Shown: positions 10,147-19,478, counted from the first letter of the stretch. The stretch: DNA of 64,000 bases from Glaciimonas sp. (GCA_012927625.1 JABBOV010000009.1:62001-126000); one strand, 5' to 3'. The notes: generated from the letters alone by a model not told the origin. Made by a program: numbers and translations.

Positions 10147-11910
10147 TCAATACCGGTTAATGAACCGGACTTGCTGCCTGTACGGGAAAATATCGCTGTA
10201 CTGGCCGGCCAGTAATTGATCCTTGTAGCGCTGCCACATGTCCGGGTCGAAAAAATCGGGATGGTGCTGCAGGAAATACTTGCGCACCCGCGCATCGCCC
10301 AGCAGGAAAGTGCGGTAAGTGTCTGGAAAAATATCGTGCGGGCCGACGTTGTACCAGATTTCACCGCTCATTTCTTCCTCTTCGTTGCGTGCTTCCGGCA
10401 CCCTTCGGATCACGCAATCGGTCAGGTATTCGATCTCGTCATAATCGTAAAACACTACCCGCCCGTGGCGGGTCACGCCAAAGTTTTTGTATAGCATGTC
10501 GCCGGGGAAAATGTTGGCAGAAATCAATTCCTTGACAGCATTGCCATACTCGATAATGCCATGCTCGACCTGCGCATCGGTGCCTTGCTGAAGCCAGATA
10601 TTGAGCGGCGTCATGCGGCGTTCGATGTAGCAATGCTTGATGAAGACTTCCTCTCCGATGATTTCTATCTGCGACGGCGCGTGCGTTTGCAGCTCGCGCA
10701 GCAGCGCCTGATCCAGGCGTCCGAGCGGGAACGCGACATTCGAAAACTCCAGCGTGTCGGCCATGCGGCCGCCGCGGTCATGCTCTTTCACCAGCTTGTA
10801 TTTGGATTCGATGATGGCGCGGGTAGTTTCTTTCGGTGCTGGAAAATAATCCTTGATTACCTTGAACACATACGGGAAGGAGGCTTGGGTAAATACCAGC
10901 ATGACCAGTCCCTTGATGCCGGGCGCGATGATGAAATCGTCGCTGGAATGCTTCAAGTGATGCAGATAATCGCGGTAAAACAGGTTCTTGCCATGTTTTT
11001 GCAAGCCCAGCGAAGTGTAGATCTCGGCCTTTGGCTTACGCGGCATCAACGTGCGCAAAAATTGCACGAAAGCCGACGGCACCTCCATCTCAACCAGAAA
11101 ATAGGCATGCGTATAGCTAAACACCACCGCCAGATCCTGCTCGCGAAACAATGCGGTATCGATGCGCAAGCTGCCGTTTGGGTTGTGCCGGATCGCCAGC
11201 GCCAGCGGGATCACATTGTCGTCATTGATGATGCGGCCGATCGCATAGGCGGTTTTATTGCGGTAAAACAAGGCGTTCAGCACATGGATCTGGAAATTCT
11301 GGGCCGCCGCGGTGGGCCCGAATTCATCCTCGAAAGCGCGCACCACCCAGCCGGCATCGCGCGCTAAATCCTCGAACGGCATTGCCATCGCGCAGTTGTT
11401 GATGATGCGTTCGATGGTTTTGGCAAAGCCGTCCTGAACCGGGTAATAAGCGCGGTAAGTCGGGCGGCTGGCCGGCTCGTCGTTTTCGATATATTCGGTC
11501 GCCACCGCCGGATGCACGAAAATGAAATTGTTGTTGTAATACGAGCGGTGCATCATCCGGGTAAACACCGAATTGTAGAAAGTCTCGGCCAGTTCCGGCC
11601 GGTGATAGCGGGTCAGCAAGCCGATGTAATGCAGCTTTACTTGCTGCCAGACTTCGTCATCGAGCGTTGCAGCGTCGTATTCGTCTTCCAGGATCACCAC
11701 CGCTTCCTTGACGCGAGCATCGTAGAAAGCGATACGGTCGCGCTGCAACTGGCGCATCCCATGCCAGTCCTGCGCCTCGAAACGATCGCGCGCGGCCTGG
11801 CTGGCTTCCTGAAACAGCCGGTAATGCTTGTCGAAGCCGTCCAGCATGGTGCGTGCCATGTCATAGCCGACTTGCGACGATAAAAGTTTGGGAAAGGTGG
11901 CTGCGTTCAT
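10147..11910 (-). CDS. aceK: Isocitrate dehydrogenase kinase/phosphatase
   Basis: A 587-residue bifunctional enzyme that phosphorylates and dephosphorylates isocitrate dehydrogenase, setting the split between the TCA cycle and the glyoxylate bypass. Family features are the N-terminal [20 protein letters not shown], the PTYRAYYP segment, [32 protein letters not shown]-type kinase entry, [92 protein letters not shown] and a C-terminal FDPDMW. Its place among acyl-CoA breakdown genes fits control of flux when acetyl-CoA is the carbon source. It is not next to aceA or aceB here. Confidence 0.97.
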   Translation of the reverse strand: MNAATFPKLLSSQVGYDMARTMLDGFDKHYRLFQEASQAARDRFEAQDWHGMRQLQRDRIAFYDARVKEAVVILEDEYDAATLDDEVWQQVKLHYIGLLTRYHRPELAETFYNSVFTRMMHRSYYNNNFIFVHPAVATEYIENDEPASRPTYRAYYPVQDGFAKTIERIINNCAMAMPFEDLARDAGWVVRAFEDEFGPTAAAQNFQIHVLNALFYRNKTAYAIGRIINDDNVIPLALAIRHNPNGSLRIDTALFREQDLAVVFSYTHAYFLVEMEVPSAFVQFLRTLMPRKPKAEIYTSLGLQKHGKNLFYRDYLHHLKHSSDDFIIAPGIKGLVMLVFTQASFPYVFKVIKDYFPAPKETTRAIIESKYKLVKEHDRGGRMADTLEFSNVAFPLGRLDQALLRELQTHAPSQIEIIGEEVFIKHCYIERRMTPLNIWLQQGTDAQVEHGIIEYGNAVKELISANIFPGDMLYKNFGVTRHGRVVFYDYDEIEYLTDCVIRRVPEARNEEEEMSGEIWYNVGPHDIFPDTYRTFLLGDARVRKYFLQHHPDFFDPDMWQRYKDQLLAGQYSDIFPYRQQVRFINRY

Positions 11911-11989
11911 GGAGTGGTGTTGGATGCCGGTTTTATGATGGGTTTGTAACTGGCTAATTTAGCACTATTCGACATCCGTGGAAAACCTC

Positions 11990-12040
11990 AGTAGTGCAGG
12001 CCTCCGCGCCTGCATGCAGGCACGCAGGCCTGCACTACTT
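11990..12040 (-). repeat. GTAG-headed palindrome, family III
   Basis: Palindrome with AGTAGTGCAGGCCTCCGCGCC at one end and its near complement at the other. Read on the reverse strand, the GTAG head directly follows the TAA stop of the isovaleryl-CoA dehydrogenase gene, so the repeat begins exactly where the gene ends. Confidence 0.8.
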
Positions 12041-13223
12041 ACATCGTCTCGGCAAATAATTCGCGTCCGATCAGCATGCGGCGGATTTCGCTGGTGCCGG
12101 CGCCGATTTCATACAACTTGGCGTCGCGCCACAAGCGGCCGACCGGATATTCATTGATGTAACCGTTGCCGCCCAAAGTCTGGATTGCTTCACCGGCCAT
12201 CCATGTGGCTTTTTCAGCCGAGTACAGAATCGCGCCGGCTGCATCCTTGCGCAGCGCACGCACTGCTTCTGGATTTTTGGCCCGGTCGCAAGCTTGGCCG
12301 ACTGCGTATACATACGATTTGCACGCCATCATGGTCGAATACATATCGGCCAGTTTGCCCTGCATCAGTTGGAATTCGCCGATCGCCTGACCGAACTGCT
12401 TACGGTCATGTATGTACGGCACCACCACATCCATGCAGGCAACCATGATGCCCAGCGGCCCACCTGACAATACGGTGCGCTCAAAATCCAGGCCCGACAT
12501 CAGCACGTTGACGCCACGTCCGACGCCGCCGAGGATGTTTTCGGCCGGCACTTCGCAATCCTGGAACACCAGTTCGCCGGTGTGCGAGCCGCGCATGCCG
12601 AGTTTGTCGAGCTTTTGCGCAATCGAAAAACCTTTGAAACCCTTTTCGACGATGAAAGCGGTCATGCCACGTGGGCCGGCTTCCAGATCGGTTTTGGCGT
12701 AGACCACCAGCGTATCGGCGTCGGGGCCGTTGGTAATCCACATCTTGTTGCCGTTCAGTACATAGCGGTCGCCCTTCAGGTCGGCGCGCAGCTTCATGCT
12801 GACCACGTCGGAGCCGGCGTTCGGTTCCGACATTGCCAGCGCGCCGATATGGTCGCCGGAGATTAGCTTCGGCAAGTATTTGGCTTTTTGTTCGGGCGTG
12901 CCGTTGCGCTTGATCTGGTTCACACACAGATTCGAGTGGGCGCCATACGACAGACCGACCGAGGCTGAGGCACGCGAAATCTCTTCCATCGCGATGATGT
13001 GCGCCAGGTAGCCCATGCCGATGCCGCCGTCTTCTTCCGAGACGGTAATACCGAGCAGGCCGAGATCGCCCATCTTTTTCCACAGATCCATCGGAAATTG
13101 GTCGCTGCGGTCGATTTCTGCTGCGCGCGGCGCGATTTCAGCCTGCGCGAATTGGGCGATGGTGTCGCGCAACGCGGCGATATCTTCGCCGTGGTCAAAG
13201 TTCAAGCCGGATAAGTGGAGCAT
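12039..13223 (-). CDS. liuA: Isovaleryl-CoA dehydrogenase
   Basis: A 394-residue FAD enzyme that oxidises isovaleryl-CoA to 3-methylcrotonyl-CoA, the substrate of LiuB. Family marks are [38 protein letters not shown] and [14 protein letters not shown]. The distinguishing mark is the catalytic glutamate in [16 protein letters not shown] (about residue 248). The usual C-terminal Glu position is glycine here ([18 protein letters not shown]), as in isovaleryl-CoA dehydrogenases. It follows the thioesterase gene after a 15-bp tandem repeat and precedes aceK. Confidence 0.97.
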   Translation of the reverse strand: MLHLSGLNFDHGEDIAALRDTIAQFAQAEIAPRAAEIDRSDQFPMDLWKKMGDLGLLGITVSEEDGGIGMGYLAHIIAMEEISRASASVGLSYGAHSNLCVNQIKRNGTPEQKAKYLPKLISGDHIGALAMSEPNAGSDVVSMKLRADLKGDRYVLNGNKMWITNGPDADTLVVYAKTDLEAGPRGMTAFIVEKGFKGFSIAQKLDKLGMRGSHTGELVFQDCEVPAENILGGVGRGVNVLMSGLDFERTVLSGGPLGIMVACMDVVVPYIHDRKQFGQAIGEFQLMQGKLADMYSTMMACKSYVYAVGQACDRAKNPEAVRALRKDAAGAILYSAEKATWMAGEAIQTLGGNGYINEYPVGRLWRDAKLYEIGAGTSEIRRMLIGRELFAETM

Positions 13224-13243
13224 GTCGTCCTCAGGTTGGATTG

Positions 13244-13328
13244 GAATTTATAGGAACTAATTTATAGGAACTAATTTATAGGAACTAATTTATAGGAACT
13301 AATTTATAGGAATTAATTTATAGGAATT
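13244..13328 (+). repeat. 15-bp tandem repeat
   Basis: About six head-to-tail copies of AATTTATAGGAACTA, the last with T for C. The array fills the gap between the thioesterase and liuA genes and enters the thioesterase reading frame. The final residues (VIPIN) and the stop codon of that protein come from the repeat. Confidence 0.9.
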
Positions 13329-13750
13329 ACAAACAGGGTTTGCTGCATGATCGCGCAGAGTTTTTCGACGCCATCTTTCACTACAAAAACCTCGGCGCTG
13401 GACACCACCAGCGTCTTGCCGGCTTTCAAGACTTTGCCGCGTGCGATCAGGGTATCGCCAATGCCGGGCGCGACGAAATTGATTTTGTATTCGGCCGACA
13501 GGCATTCATGACTTGGCATCAACAGCGTATTGGCCGCATAACCGCCGGCTGCATCGGCCAGTGTGCCGATCACGCCGCCGTGGAAAAAACCGTGCTGTTG
13601 GGTAACCACCGCGCTCATCGGCAGCACAATTTCGCAGGCGCCGTCAGCAGCGCTGGCCAGGCGCGCCTGCCACGCCATCAGCACGCCTTGCCGCGCGAAG
13701 CTGGCCGCCAACTGGGTTGCAACAAGTTCGGATGAAATCGGTTTTGGCAT
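13313..13750 (-). CDS. PaaI-type hotdog thioesterase
   Basis: A 145-residue hotdog-fold protein with the PaaI signature QQHGFFHGGVIGTLADAAGGYAAN, followed by LSAEYKINFVAPGIGDTLIARGKVLKAGKTLVVSSAEVFV. It probably hydrolyses an acyl-CoA of the neighbouring pathway. The open frame reaches 13825, but the ATG at 13750 has a GGAG 7 nt upstream and gives the normal family length. It lies between liuR and liuA on the same strand, with a LiuR-type box 50 bp upstream. The C-terminus is formed by the 15-bp tandem repeat, so its length may vary between strains. Confidence 0.9.
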   Translation of the reverse strand: MPKPISSELVATQLAASFARQGVLMAWQARLASAADGACEIVLPMSAVVTQQHGFFHGGVIGTLADAAGGYAANTLLMPSHECLSAEYKINFVAPGIGDTLIARGKVLKAGKTLVVSSAEVFVVKDGVEKLCAIMQQTLFVIPIN

Positions 13751-13799
13751 CGCGTGCTCCGGGACTATCGGGAAATTGGAACGCAAATGATACCTGCAA

Positions 13800-13816
13800 T
13801 TGACGTTAACGTAAAC
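13800..13816 (+). promoter_or_regulatory. Candidate LiuR operator 1
   Basis: TTGACGTTAACGTAAAC, part of the larger imperfect palindrome GACGTTAACGTAAACGTC. It lies between the liuR stop and the thioesterase start. The same 17 bases occur inverted upstream of liuR. Confidence 0.7.
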
Positions 13817-13843
13817 GTCAACCATACAGCAGTCACGCGTTGA

Positions 13844-14302
13844 CTATTCAGGTTGGATTGCAGCGCCCAGATCGGCTTCATTTGCCGCTGCGGTAGCTTG
13901 TGCTGATTTAGCCTTGGCCGGCTTGCCGCCGGCCAGCACGCGCCGGCACTCTGCTTCGTGGGCGGTGATTTCCGCCAGCGAGGCGGCGATGTCTTCGCGC
14001 TGCTGTTCCAACGTTTTACGGTGCCGGGTCAGCACGTCGAGGAAACTCTGGGACTGGGCGACTGTGTCTTTATGCGACTCATACATATCCACCAGGCTTC
14101 TAATTTCCTGCAGGGTCAGGCCGAGGCGCTTGCCGCGCAACGTGAGTTTCAGGCGGGTGCGATCGCGTGCGCCATAGATTCGGCTGCGCCCGCCGACACC
14201 TTCGCGCGCCGGGCTGATTAAACCCTGGTCTTCATAAAAGCGGATCGCGCGCGGCGTAATGTCGAATTCGCGCGCCAGTTCGGTGATGGTATAGGTCGGC
14301 AT
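13844..14302 (-). CDS. liuR: MerR-family regulator of leucine/isovalerate catabolism
   Basis: A 152-residue regulator with an N-terminal winged helix (YTITELAREFDITPRAIRFYEDQGLISPAREGVGGRSRIYGARDRTRLKL), then KRLGLTLQEIRSLVDMYESH and a coiled-coil dimerisation helix. The C-terminal tail is Ala/Lys-rich and probably disordered. LiuR proteins repress branched-chain acid catabolic genes and lose DNA affinity when acyl-CoA intermediates build up. The start at 14302 matches the family opening MPTYTI; the upstream in-frame start would run through the operator. An inverted pair of identical 17-bp boxes lies on its two sides. Confidence 0.92.
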   Translation of the reverse strand: MPTYTITELAREFDITPRAIRFYEDQGLISPAREGVGGRSRIYGARDRTRLKLTLRGKRLGLTLQEIRSLVDMYESHKDTVAQSQSFLDVLTRHRKTLEQQREDIAASLAEITAHEAECRRVLAGGKPAKAKSAQATAAANEADLGAAIQPE

Positions 14303-14335
14303 GGGGCAGCAAGTTGAATTTGATTTAGAATCACA

Positions 14336-14352
14336 GTTTACGTTAACGTCAA
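14336..14352 (-). promoter_or_regulatory. Candidate LiuR operator 2
   Basis: Reverse-strand TTGACGTTAACGTAAAC, 34 bp upstream of the liuR start and about 120 bp upstream of the divergent metallo-hydrolase gene. It is identical to operator 1, which supports autoregulation and perhaps control of both directions. Confidence 0.7.
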
Positions 14353-14391
14353 CCACATTGTATAGGCGTGCTTGCCTGTCGTGTAAAAACC

Positions 14392-14447
14392 AGGATTACG
14401 CACAGTAGTGCAGGCCTCCGTGCCTGCACTACTTAATGCGCAAATCC
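14392..14447 (+). repeat. GTAG-headed palindrome, family III, short complete copy
   Basis: The core AGTAGTGCAGGCCTCCGTGCC is closed by TGCACTACTT. It is framed by AGGATTACGCA on the left and TGCGCAAATCC on the right. The same outer frame is seen around the copies at 30.9 and 32.5 kb, so the full unit is larger than the core. Confidence 0.7.
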
Positions 14448-14469
14448 CACCAACAAGGAAAACCTCGCC

Positions 14470-15537
14470 ATGAATGCTCTGGAAGCACAACTCGATTATC
14501 CGTTCGGCGACAACTTGCCGGCCTCCGGCGCCTTGTTTGAAGTCGCGCCGGGCCTGCACTGGCTGCGCATGGGTTTGCCGTTCGCGCTGAACCACATCAA
14601 CCTGTGGCTGCTGGAAGATACGTTCCGGGGCGAAGCCGGCTGGACCATCGTCGATTGCGGCATCTCCAACGATGCTACCCGCGCCAACTGGGAAGCGATT
14701 TTCGCCACCCAGTTGCGCGGTTTGCCGGTGCTGCGAGTAATTGCCACCCACTGCCATCCAGACCACGTCGGTCTGGCCGACTGGCTGTGCAACCGCTGGG
14801 ATGCGCCGCTGTGGATGACGGCCGGCGAATACAGCTTTGCGCGCATGATGGCGGCGGCGCTGCCGGGTGTGGATGGCACCGCGATGCTGCCGCATTTCCA
14901 GCAGCACGGCTTGACCGACCCGGTGATGCTGGAGACCTTACAGGGACGCAAGAGTTATTACCCGACGCTGGTGCCGTCGGTGCCTGCCGCCTATCACCGC
15001 TTGCAGGAAGGCCAGGCGGTGCGCATCGGCAAGCGCGACTGGCGCGTGATCACCGGCTTTGGCCATTCGCCCGAGCATGCGGCGTTGGCTTGTGCCGAGG
15101 ATGCGCTGCTGATTGCGGGCGATATGGTGTTACCGCGCATTTCGACCAATGTCTCGGTGTTTGCGGTCGAGCCGGAATCCAATCCGGTGCGGGAATATCT
15201 GGATTCATTGCAGAAATACCTGACACTGCCAACTGAGACGCTGGTGCTGCCCAGCCACGGCAAGCCGTTTCGCGGCCTGGCGACCCGCATTACGCAGTTG
15301 AGCGACCATCACCAGGCCCGTTTGGCCGAAGTGCTGGCAGCCTGCGCCCAACCGAAATCCGCAGCCGATATCGTGCCGATCATGTTCCTGCGCCCGCTCG
15401 ATTCGCACCAGTTGACTTTCGCGCTGGGCGAGGCGCTGGCGCATTTGCATTTACTGTGGTTTGACGGCAGCCTGCAACGCACCCTTGGGGATGATGGGAT
15501 TTATCGGTTTCAGGCCGTGGCGGGAACAGCACTGTAG
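14470..15537 (+). CDS. Metallo-beta-lactamase-fold hydrolase
   Basis: A 355-residue protein with the zinc motif ATHCHPDHVGLADWL, a later GHSPEHAALACAEDALLIAGDMVLPRIS carrying the third His and bridging Asp, and VLPSHGKPFRGL near the end. This is a glyoxalase II/RNase Z-like hydrolase; many relatives sit beside liuR in betaproteobacteria, but the substrate is unknown. An AAGGA lies before the ATG. It is divergent from liuR. Its stop codon TAG is part of the GTAG head of the following REP-like repeat. Confidence 0.88.
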   Translation: MNALEAQLDYPFGDNLPASGALFEVAPGLHWLRMGLPFALNHINLWLLEDTFRGEAGWTIVDCGISNDATRANWEAIFATQLRGLPVLRVIATHCHPDHVGLADWLCNRWDAPLWMTAGEYSFARMMAAALPGVDGTAMLPHFQQHGLTDPVMLETLQGRKSYYPTLVPSVPAAYHRLQEGQAVRIGKRDWRVITGFGHSPEHAALACAEDALLIAGDMVLPRISTNVSVFAVEPESNPVREYLDSLQKYLTLPTETLVLPSHGKPFRGLATRITQLSDHHQARLAEVLAACAQPKSAADIVPIMFLRPLDSHQLTFALGEALAHLHLLWFDGSLQRTLGDDGIYRFQAVAGTAL

Positions 15538-15595
15538 GGCGGGTGCAACCCGCATTTTGCATGCAATCAAACGGCGCGGGTTGCACCCGCCCTAC
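15534..15595 (+). repeat. GTAG-headed REP-like palindrome pair, family I
   Basis: Two inverted copies of GTAGGGCGGGTGCAACCCGC around a 22-bp spacer containing ATTTTGCATGC. The TAG inside the first head is the stop codon of the metallo-hydrolase gene. Confidence 0.85.
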
Positions 15596-15615
15596 GTTAC
15601 TTTGAAACTGCACCT

Positions 15616-15697
15616 ATACTAATCCGTGTATAAAATTACTAATCAGTAAAAATATGCGGAAATAGCATTACTTTTCGGCATACTCCCATTGTATTTT
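15616..15697 (+). repeat. AT-rich composite-repeat module, copy C
   Basis: The core is ATATGCGGAAATAGCAT followed by CGGCATACTCCC. It lies between the family I palindrome and the 3' end of the gntR gene. Confidence 0.65.
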
Positions 15698-15747
15698 GTC
15701 ACGGATGACGGGCGCAATTTGGCGTCTGCGCGGGTATGCCGGCGATC

Positions 15748-16422
15748 TTATGCGGTTTTTTCGTTGAGTAATGGCAAGGATGCAATCAAATCGGCAAAAC
15801 GCTGGCCCTGAACTGTGATGTGCTGACGCAGCAACTCGACGGTCAAGTCGCTGTTGCCGGCAATAATTGCCTGCACGATCTGTTCGTGTTCGGCATAGGA
15901 AACCTTGGTCCGGTCACGCACCCGCAATTGCAGCCGGCGATAAGGCCGCAACCGGCGATGCAACGATCTGGCCTGTTCTGCCAAAAATATATTGCGGCTG
16001 CCGGCGTAGATTTGATCGTGGAACGTTTCATTCCTGTAGAAATATTCGTCTGGATCGGCGGCGTCGCACGCCTCCTTGCAAGCTTGGTGCGCAGTCAATA
16101 GCGCACTGTGTTCGGCCGGCGACATGCGGCGTGCCGCCAGCCGTCCGCACATTGCCTCAAACTCTGCCATCACTTCAAACATTTCAATCAGCTGCTGCGG
16201 CCCGATGTCGGCCACCACCGCACCGCGACGCGGGCGCATAACGATGATACCCATCGACGCCAACTGGATCAGAGCCTCCCGGATCGGCGTGCGCGAAACG
16301 CCAAATTCCGCAGCCAGCGTAGTCTCATCCAGATGTTGACCAGGCTTTAATTTTCCCACCGCAATCATCTCTTCAATGGATTCAAAGAGCGTCTCGGGTA
16401 TGTTTTGTGAAATTTTCATCAT
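15748..16422 (-). CDS. GntR-family (FCD) regulator of the malonate operon
   Basis: A 224-residue regulator with an N-terminal winged helix (LKPGQHLDETTLAAEFGVSRTPIREALIQLASMGIIVMRPRRGAVV) and a helical FCD ligand domain (MFEVMAEFEAMCGRLAARRM, FHDQIYAGSRNIFLAEQARSLHRRLRPYR, EHEQIVQAIIAGNSDLTVELLRQHI). FCD regulators bind carboxylate ligands. It is divergent from the TRAP/mdc operon, with a GTATAC palindrome between them, so it most likely controls malonate use, as MdcY does in other bacteria. The mdcY name is not certain. Confidence 0.9.
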   Translation of the reverse strand: MMKISQNIPETLFESIEEMIAVGKLKPGQHLDETTLAAEFGVSRTPIREALIQLASMGIIVMRPRRGAVVADIGPQQLIEMFEVMAEFEAMCGRLAARRMSPAEHSALLTAHQACKEACDAADPDEYFYRNETFHDQIYAGSRNIFLAEQARSLHRRLRPYRRLQLRVRDRTKVSYAEHEQIVQAIIAGNSDLTVELLRQHITVQGQRFADLIASLPLLNEKTA

Positions 16423-16467
16423 GGCTATATTGTATTTGATAAGCCGTTATAAAGTGTGATTTTGAAC

Positions 16468-16503
16468 TTGACATTGCATTCAGTTTATATAATCTTGTAT
16501 ACA
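16468..16503 (+). promoter_or_regulatory. Candidate promoter and GntR operator of the dctPQM-mdc operon
   Basis: TTGACA at 16468-16473 and TATAAT at 16488-16493 are both consensus-like, but the 14-bp spacing is short; shifting the -10 to TAATCT gives 16. Overlapping the start region is the palindrome TGTATACA (16496-16503), the core seen in FCD-type GntR operators. A related half site TTGTATTTGAT lies next to the gntR start. Confidence 0.5.
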
Positions 16504-16558
16504 TAAGTTTAAATAAAAAACAAATTTACGTTAATTCATCCATTAGGAGGAAGACAAA

Positions 16559-17581
16559 ATGACTTCATCGAAACGCAGAACCATCCTTGGTGCGCTTGCT
16601 GTTGCACCTTTTTTGTCCACGCTGCCGGCTTGGGCGCAAACAGTCACTACCCTAAAAATATCCCATCAATTTCCCGGTGGCACGATCAATGAGGGGGATT
16701 TCCGCGACCGTCTGACTCGGATGTTTGCCGTCGAGGTAGAGAAGCGCACCAAGGGCGGTTTGAAGTTTGACATTTACCCCGGCTCGTCGCTGATGAAGAC
16801 CAATGCGCAATTTTCCGCATTGCGTAAAAGTGCACTGGATTTTTCACTGGTGCCGCTGAATTACGCCGGCGGTGAAGTGCCGGAAGTCAATATCGGCCTG
16901 ATGCCTGGCCTGGTAACTTCCTACGAACAAGGTTCTGCATGGAAAAACGCCGAAGTGGGCAAAGAGCTATCCAGAATCCTGATGGAAAAAGGTGTCGTTA
17001 TCGTCAGCTGGATTTGGCAGGCCGGCGGTGTAGCCTCCCGGAATAAGCCGATTATCGAGCCAGCAGACGCCAAGGGTTTAAAAATTCGCGGCGGCTCGCG
17101 CGAAATGGATCTAATTCTGAAAGAAGCCGGCGCTGCCGTCGTGACCTTGCCCTCGAATGAAATCTACGCGGCGATGCAGACGGGTGCGATGGATGCGGCA
17201 ATGACGTCCTCGACTTCGCTGATTTCCTTCCGTTTGGAGGAAGTGTCGAAGAACCTGACCAGCGGCCGCGACAAAGCTTACTGGTATATGTTCGAACCGC
17301 TGCTGATGTCGAAAACGGTCTACGAACGCTTGAGCAAGGAGCAGCAGGCGGCGATCATGGCAGTCGGGGCGGATATGGAACAGTTCGCATTGAAAGCGGC
17401 AAAAGCCGATGACATTGCAGTCGCAGCCGTGTATCAAAAAGCCGGTGCCAAGGTAAGCGATCTGAATGCCGCAGTGGTCAAAAAATGGCAAGACATCGCC
17501 CGTACTACCGCATGGAAAGATTACGCCGCTAGAAATGCCAATTGCGCCAATCTGCTGAAGCTGGCGGAGAAACTGCTATGA
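16559..17581 (+). CDS. dctP: TRAP transporter substrate-binding protein (DctP family)
   Basis: A 340-residue periplasmic binding protein with a signal peptide ending at LSTLPAWAQ; the SKRRTI start is weakly Tat-like. TRAP marks are LKISHQFPGG, KGGLKFDIYPGSSLMKTNAQFSALRKSALDF and, centrally, PADAKGLKIRGGSREMDLILKEAGAAVVTLPSNEIYAAMQTGAMDAAMTS. The arginine in the LKIRGG region normally binds the substrate carboxylate. A strong AGGAGG precedes the ATG. It is the first gene of a long operon that goes on to malonate decarboxylase, so malonate is the likely substrate. Confidence 0.95.
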   Translation: MTSSKRRTILGALAVAPFLSTLPAWAQTVTTLKISHQFPGGTINEGDFRDRLTRMFAVEVEKRTKGGLKFDIYPGSSLMKTNAQFSALRKSALDFSLVPLNYAGGEVPEVNIGLMPGLVTSYEQGSAWKNAEVGKELSRILMEKGVVIVSWIWQAGGVASRNKPIIEPADAKGLKIRGGSREMDLILKEAGAAVVTLPSNEIYAAMQTGAMDAAMTSSTSLISFRLEEVSKNLTSGRDKAYWYMFEPLLMSKTVYERLSKEQQAAIMAVGADMEQFALKAAKADDIAVAAVYQKAGAKVSDLNAAVVKKWQDIARTTAWKDYAARNANCANLLKLAEKLL

Positions 17582-18132
17582 GCCATGGCTTCGCGGCAGA
17601 GCCACAGGCCAAAATTGCAGCCCTCAACAATCCAGCATTAGCAGTCTTCATCGGCCTGCTTGAACGGTTTAATAAAGTGGCGTTGTTTTTTTCGATGGCG
17701 GCGCTGATTGTCACTTCTGTAATTCTGACCTACTCGGTGGTGGCGCGTTATTTCTTTCGCATCCCGACCGATTGGCAAGATGAAGCTTCGGTTTTTATGC
17801 TGGTCGGCGTGATCTTCTCGTGCGCGGCCTATGTGCAATCGCACCGGGGTCATATCGGGATTGAAGCCCTGGCTTCGATTTTGCCAGTTGGCATCAACAA
17901 AATCCGTCTGTTTCTGGTGGATCTTCTGTCGCTGCTGTTCTGCGCTTTTTTTTCCTGGAAATCCTGGGCCTTGTTTCATGAAGCATGGTCAGAAGGGCAG
18001 ACTACCTCATCGACGTTTGCACCGCCGCTGTGGATTCCCTATTCGATAATGGCACTGGGCATGACCATGCTGTCGTTGCAACTGCTGGCACAGGTACTGA
18101 CCCACATCAATGGCGCCAGGCAAGCAGCATGA
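17578..18132 (+). CDS. dctQ: TRAP transporter small permease (DctQ family)
   Basis: A 184-residue four-helix membrane protein (VALFFSMAALIVTSVILTYSVVARYFF, ASVFMLVGVIFSCAAYVQ, IRLFLVDLLSLLFCAFFSWKSWALF, IPYSIMALGMTMLSLQLLAQVL). The segment RIPTDWQDEASVFMLV is typical of DctQ. The ATG at 17578 overlaps the dctP stop as ATGA, and the upstream in-frame start lies inside dctP. It pairs with DctM in the inner membrane. Confidence 0.93.
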   Translation: MSHGFAAEPQAKIAALNNPALAVFIGLLERFNKVALFFSMAALIVTSVILTYSVVARYFFRIPTDWQDEASVFMLVGVIFSCAAYVQSHRGHIGIEALASILPVGINKIRLFLVDLLSLLFCAFFSWKSWALFHEAWSEGQTTSSTFAPPLWIPYSIMALGMTMLSLQLLAQVLTHINGARQAA

Positions 18133-19478
18133 CGCCACTTGTATTGGGTGCCCTGTATGGGACTGCAACGCTGGTCGTGATGTTTTCCGGTATGCCGATT
18201 GCGTTTGCGCTGGGCGTAGTGGCGACCAGTTTCATGTACTTCTTCATGCCGGCGTCATCGCTCGATACCGTGACGCAAAACGTGTACGAGGAAATCGCGT
18301 CAATCACGCTACTATCGATTCCGCTTTTTATTCTGAAGGGTGCAGCGATTGGCAAGTCGCCGGCTGGCCGGGATTTGTATTCGGCAATTCATGCCTGGCT
18401 CAATCGCGTCCCTGGCGGTCTCGGGATTGCCAATGTATTCGCCTGTGCGCTGTTTGCAGCAATGGCCGGCTCGTCGCCAGCCACCTGTTCGGCGATCGGT
18501 TCGGCCGGTATCCCGGAAATGCGCCGGCGCGGATATTCGCCCGGATTTGCCGCCGGCATTATTGCCGCTGGCGGCACGCTGGGCATTTTGCTGCCGCCGT
18601 CTATCACGATGATCCTGTATGCAGTCGCCGCCGAGCAATCGCTGGGCCGCCTGTTTCTGGCCGGCATTGGGCCGGGCGTATTGTTGGTAGCGCTGTTCGC
18701 CGGCTATGCGGTGTACCGCGCCCGCAAGGAATATCAAATTGCCTACGAAATCTATAAGAATGGCGGCACCAAATCACCCTATCTGGACGATGAGCATTTC
18801 ACATTCGCGCAAAAAGTCGAGATGCTGCCGCGCGTGCTGCCGTTCCTGATTTTACTGATTGGCGTGATGGTGGCTTTGTATGGGGGCTTGGCAACACCGT
18901 CTGAAACGGCTGGTCTGGGCGCGTTGTTGGCGATTGTGCTGATCGCCAGCGTATATGGGCTCTGGAGGCCGAAAGACTTGGTGCCATTCCTGAGTTCGGC
19001 CGTTAAAGAGTCGGGAATGCTGTTGATGATCATCGGCATGTCATTACTGTATTCGTATGTTATGAGCTATCTGCACATCAGCCAGTCTGCCGCGCAATGG
19101 GTGGTCGACTTGCATCTGTCGAAATGGCTGTTGCTGGGAGTAATTCTGTTGATGGTGCTGGTGCTGGGTTTTTTCCTGCCGCCGGTGTCGATCATCCTGA
19201 TGACCGCGCCGATCATTTTGCCGCCACTGCGCGAAGCCGGCTTTGATCTGATCTGGTTCGGCGTGGTGATGACAGTGGTGATGGAAATGGGCCTGATTCA
19301 CCCGCCGGTTGGCTTGAACATCTTCATCATTAAGAATATTGCTCCTGATATTCCGCTGGGGGATGTGATCAAGGGCACCATGCCATTCCTGGCGTTGATG
19401 TTTTTAGCGATTTTGCTATTGTGCCTGTTCCCCGGAATTGCAACTGGCTTGCCTGACGTGTTAATGGGAGGAAAGTAA
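18129..19478 (+). CDS. dctM: TRAP transporter large permease (DctM family)
   Basis: A 449-residue, roughly 12-helix protein that carries out Na+-driven uptake. It begins MTPLVLGALYGTATLVVMFSGMPIAFALG and shows FILKGAAIGKSPAGRDLYSAIHAWL, FAAMAGSSPATCSAIGSAGIPEM, GTLGILLPPSITMILYAV and, near the end, MEMGLIHPPVGLNIFIIKNI. The start overlaps the dctQ stop (ATGA). Its stop TAA abuts the mdcA ATG with no gap, tying transport to decarboxylation. Confidence 0.95.
   Translation: MTPLVLGALYGTATLVVMFSGMPIAFALGVVATSFMYFFMPASSLDTVTQNVYEEIASITLLSIPLFILKGAAIGKSPAGRDLYSAIHAWLNRVPGGLGIANVFACALFAAMAGSSPATCSAIGSAGIPEMRRRGYSPGFAAGIIAAGGTLGILLPPSITMILYAVAAEQSLGRLFLAGIGPGVLLVALFAGYAVYRARKEYQIAYEIYKNGGTKSPYLDDEHFTFAQKVEMLPRVLPFLILLIGVMVALYGGLATPSETAGLGALLAIVLIASVYGLWRPKDLVPFLSSAVKESGMLLMIIGMSLLYSYVMSYLHISQSAAQWVVDLHLSKWLLLGVILLMVLVLGFFLPPVSIILMTAPIILPPLREAGFDLIWFGVVMTVVMEMGLIHPPVGLNIFIIKNIAPDIPLGDVIKGTMPFLALMFLAILLLCLFPGIATGLPDVLMGGK

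Noticed and set aside
9950-10150. Small frame over the AT module and family II palindrome
   Set aside because: Made of repeat sequence; no ribosome site or family.
10561-11367. 268-codon frame antisense to aceK
   Set aside because: GC-driven shadow frame of a well recognised gene.
13244-13328. CRISPR-like array
   Set aside because: Units are 15 bp with no spacers; it is a simple tandem repeat.
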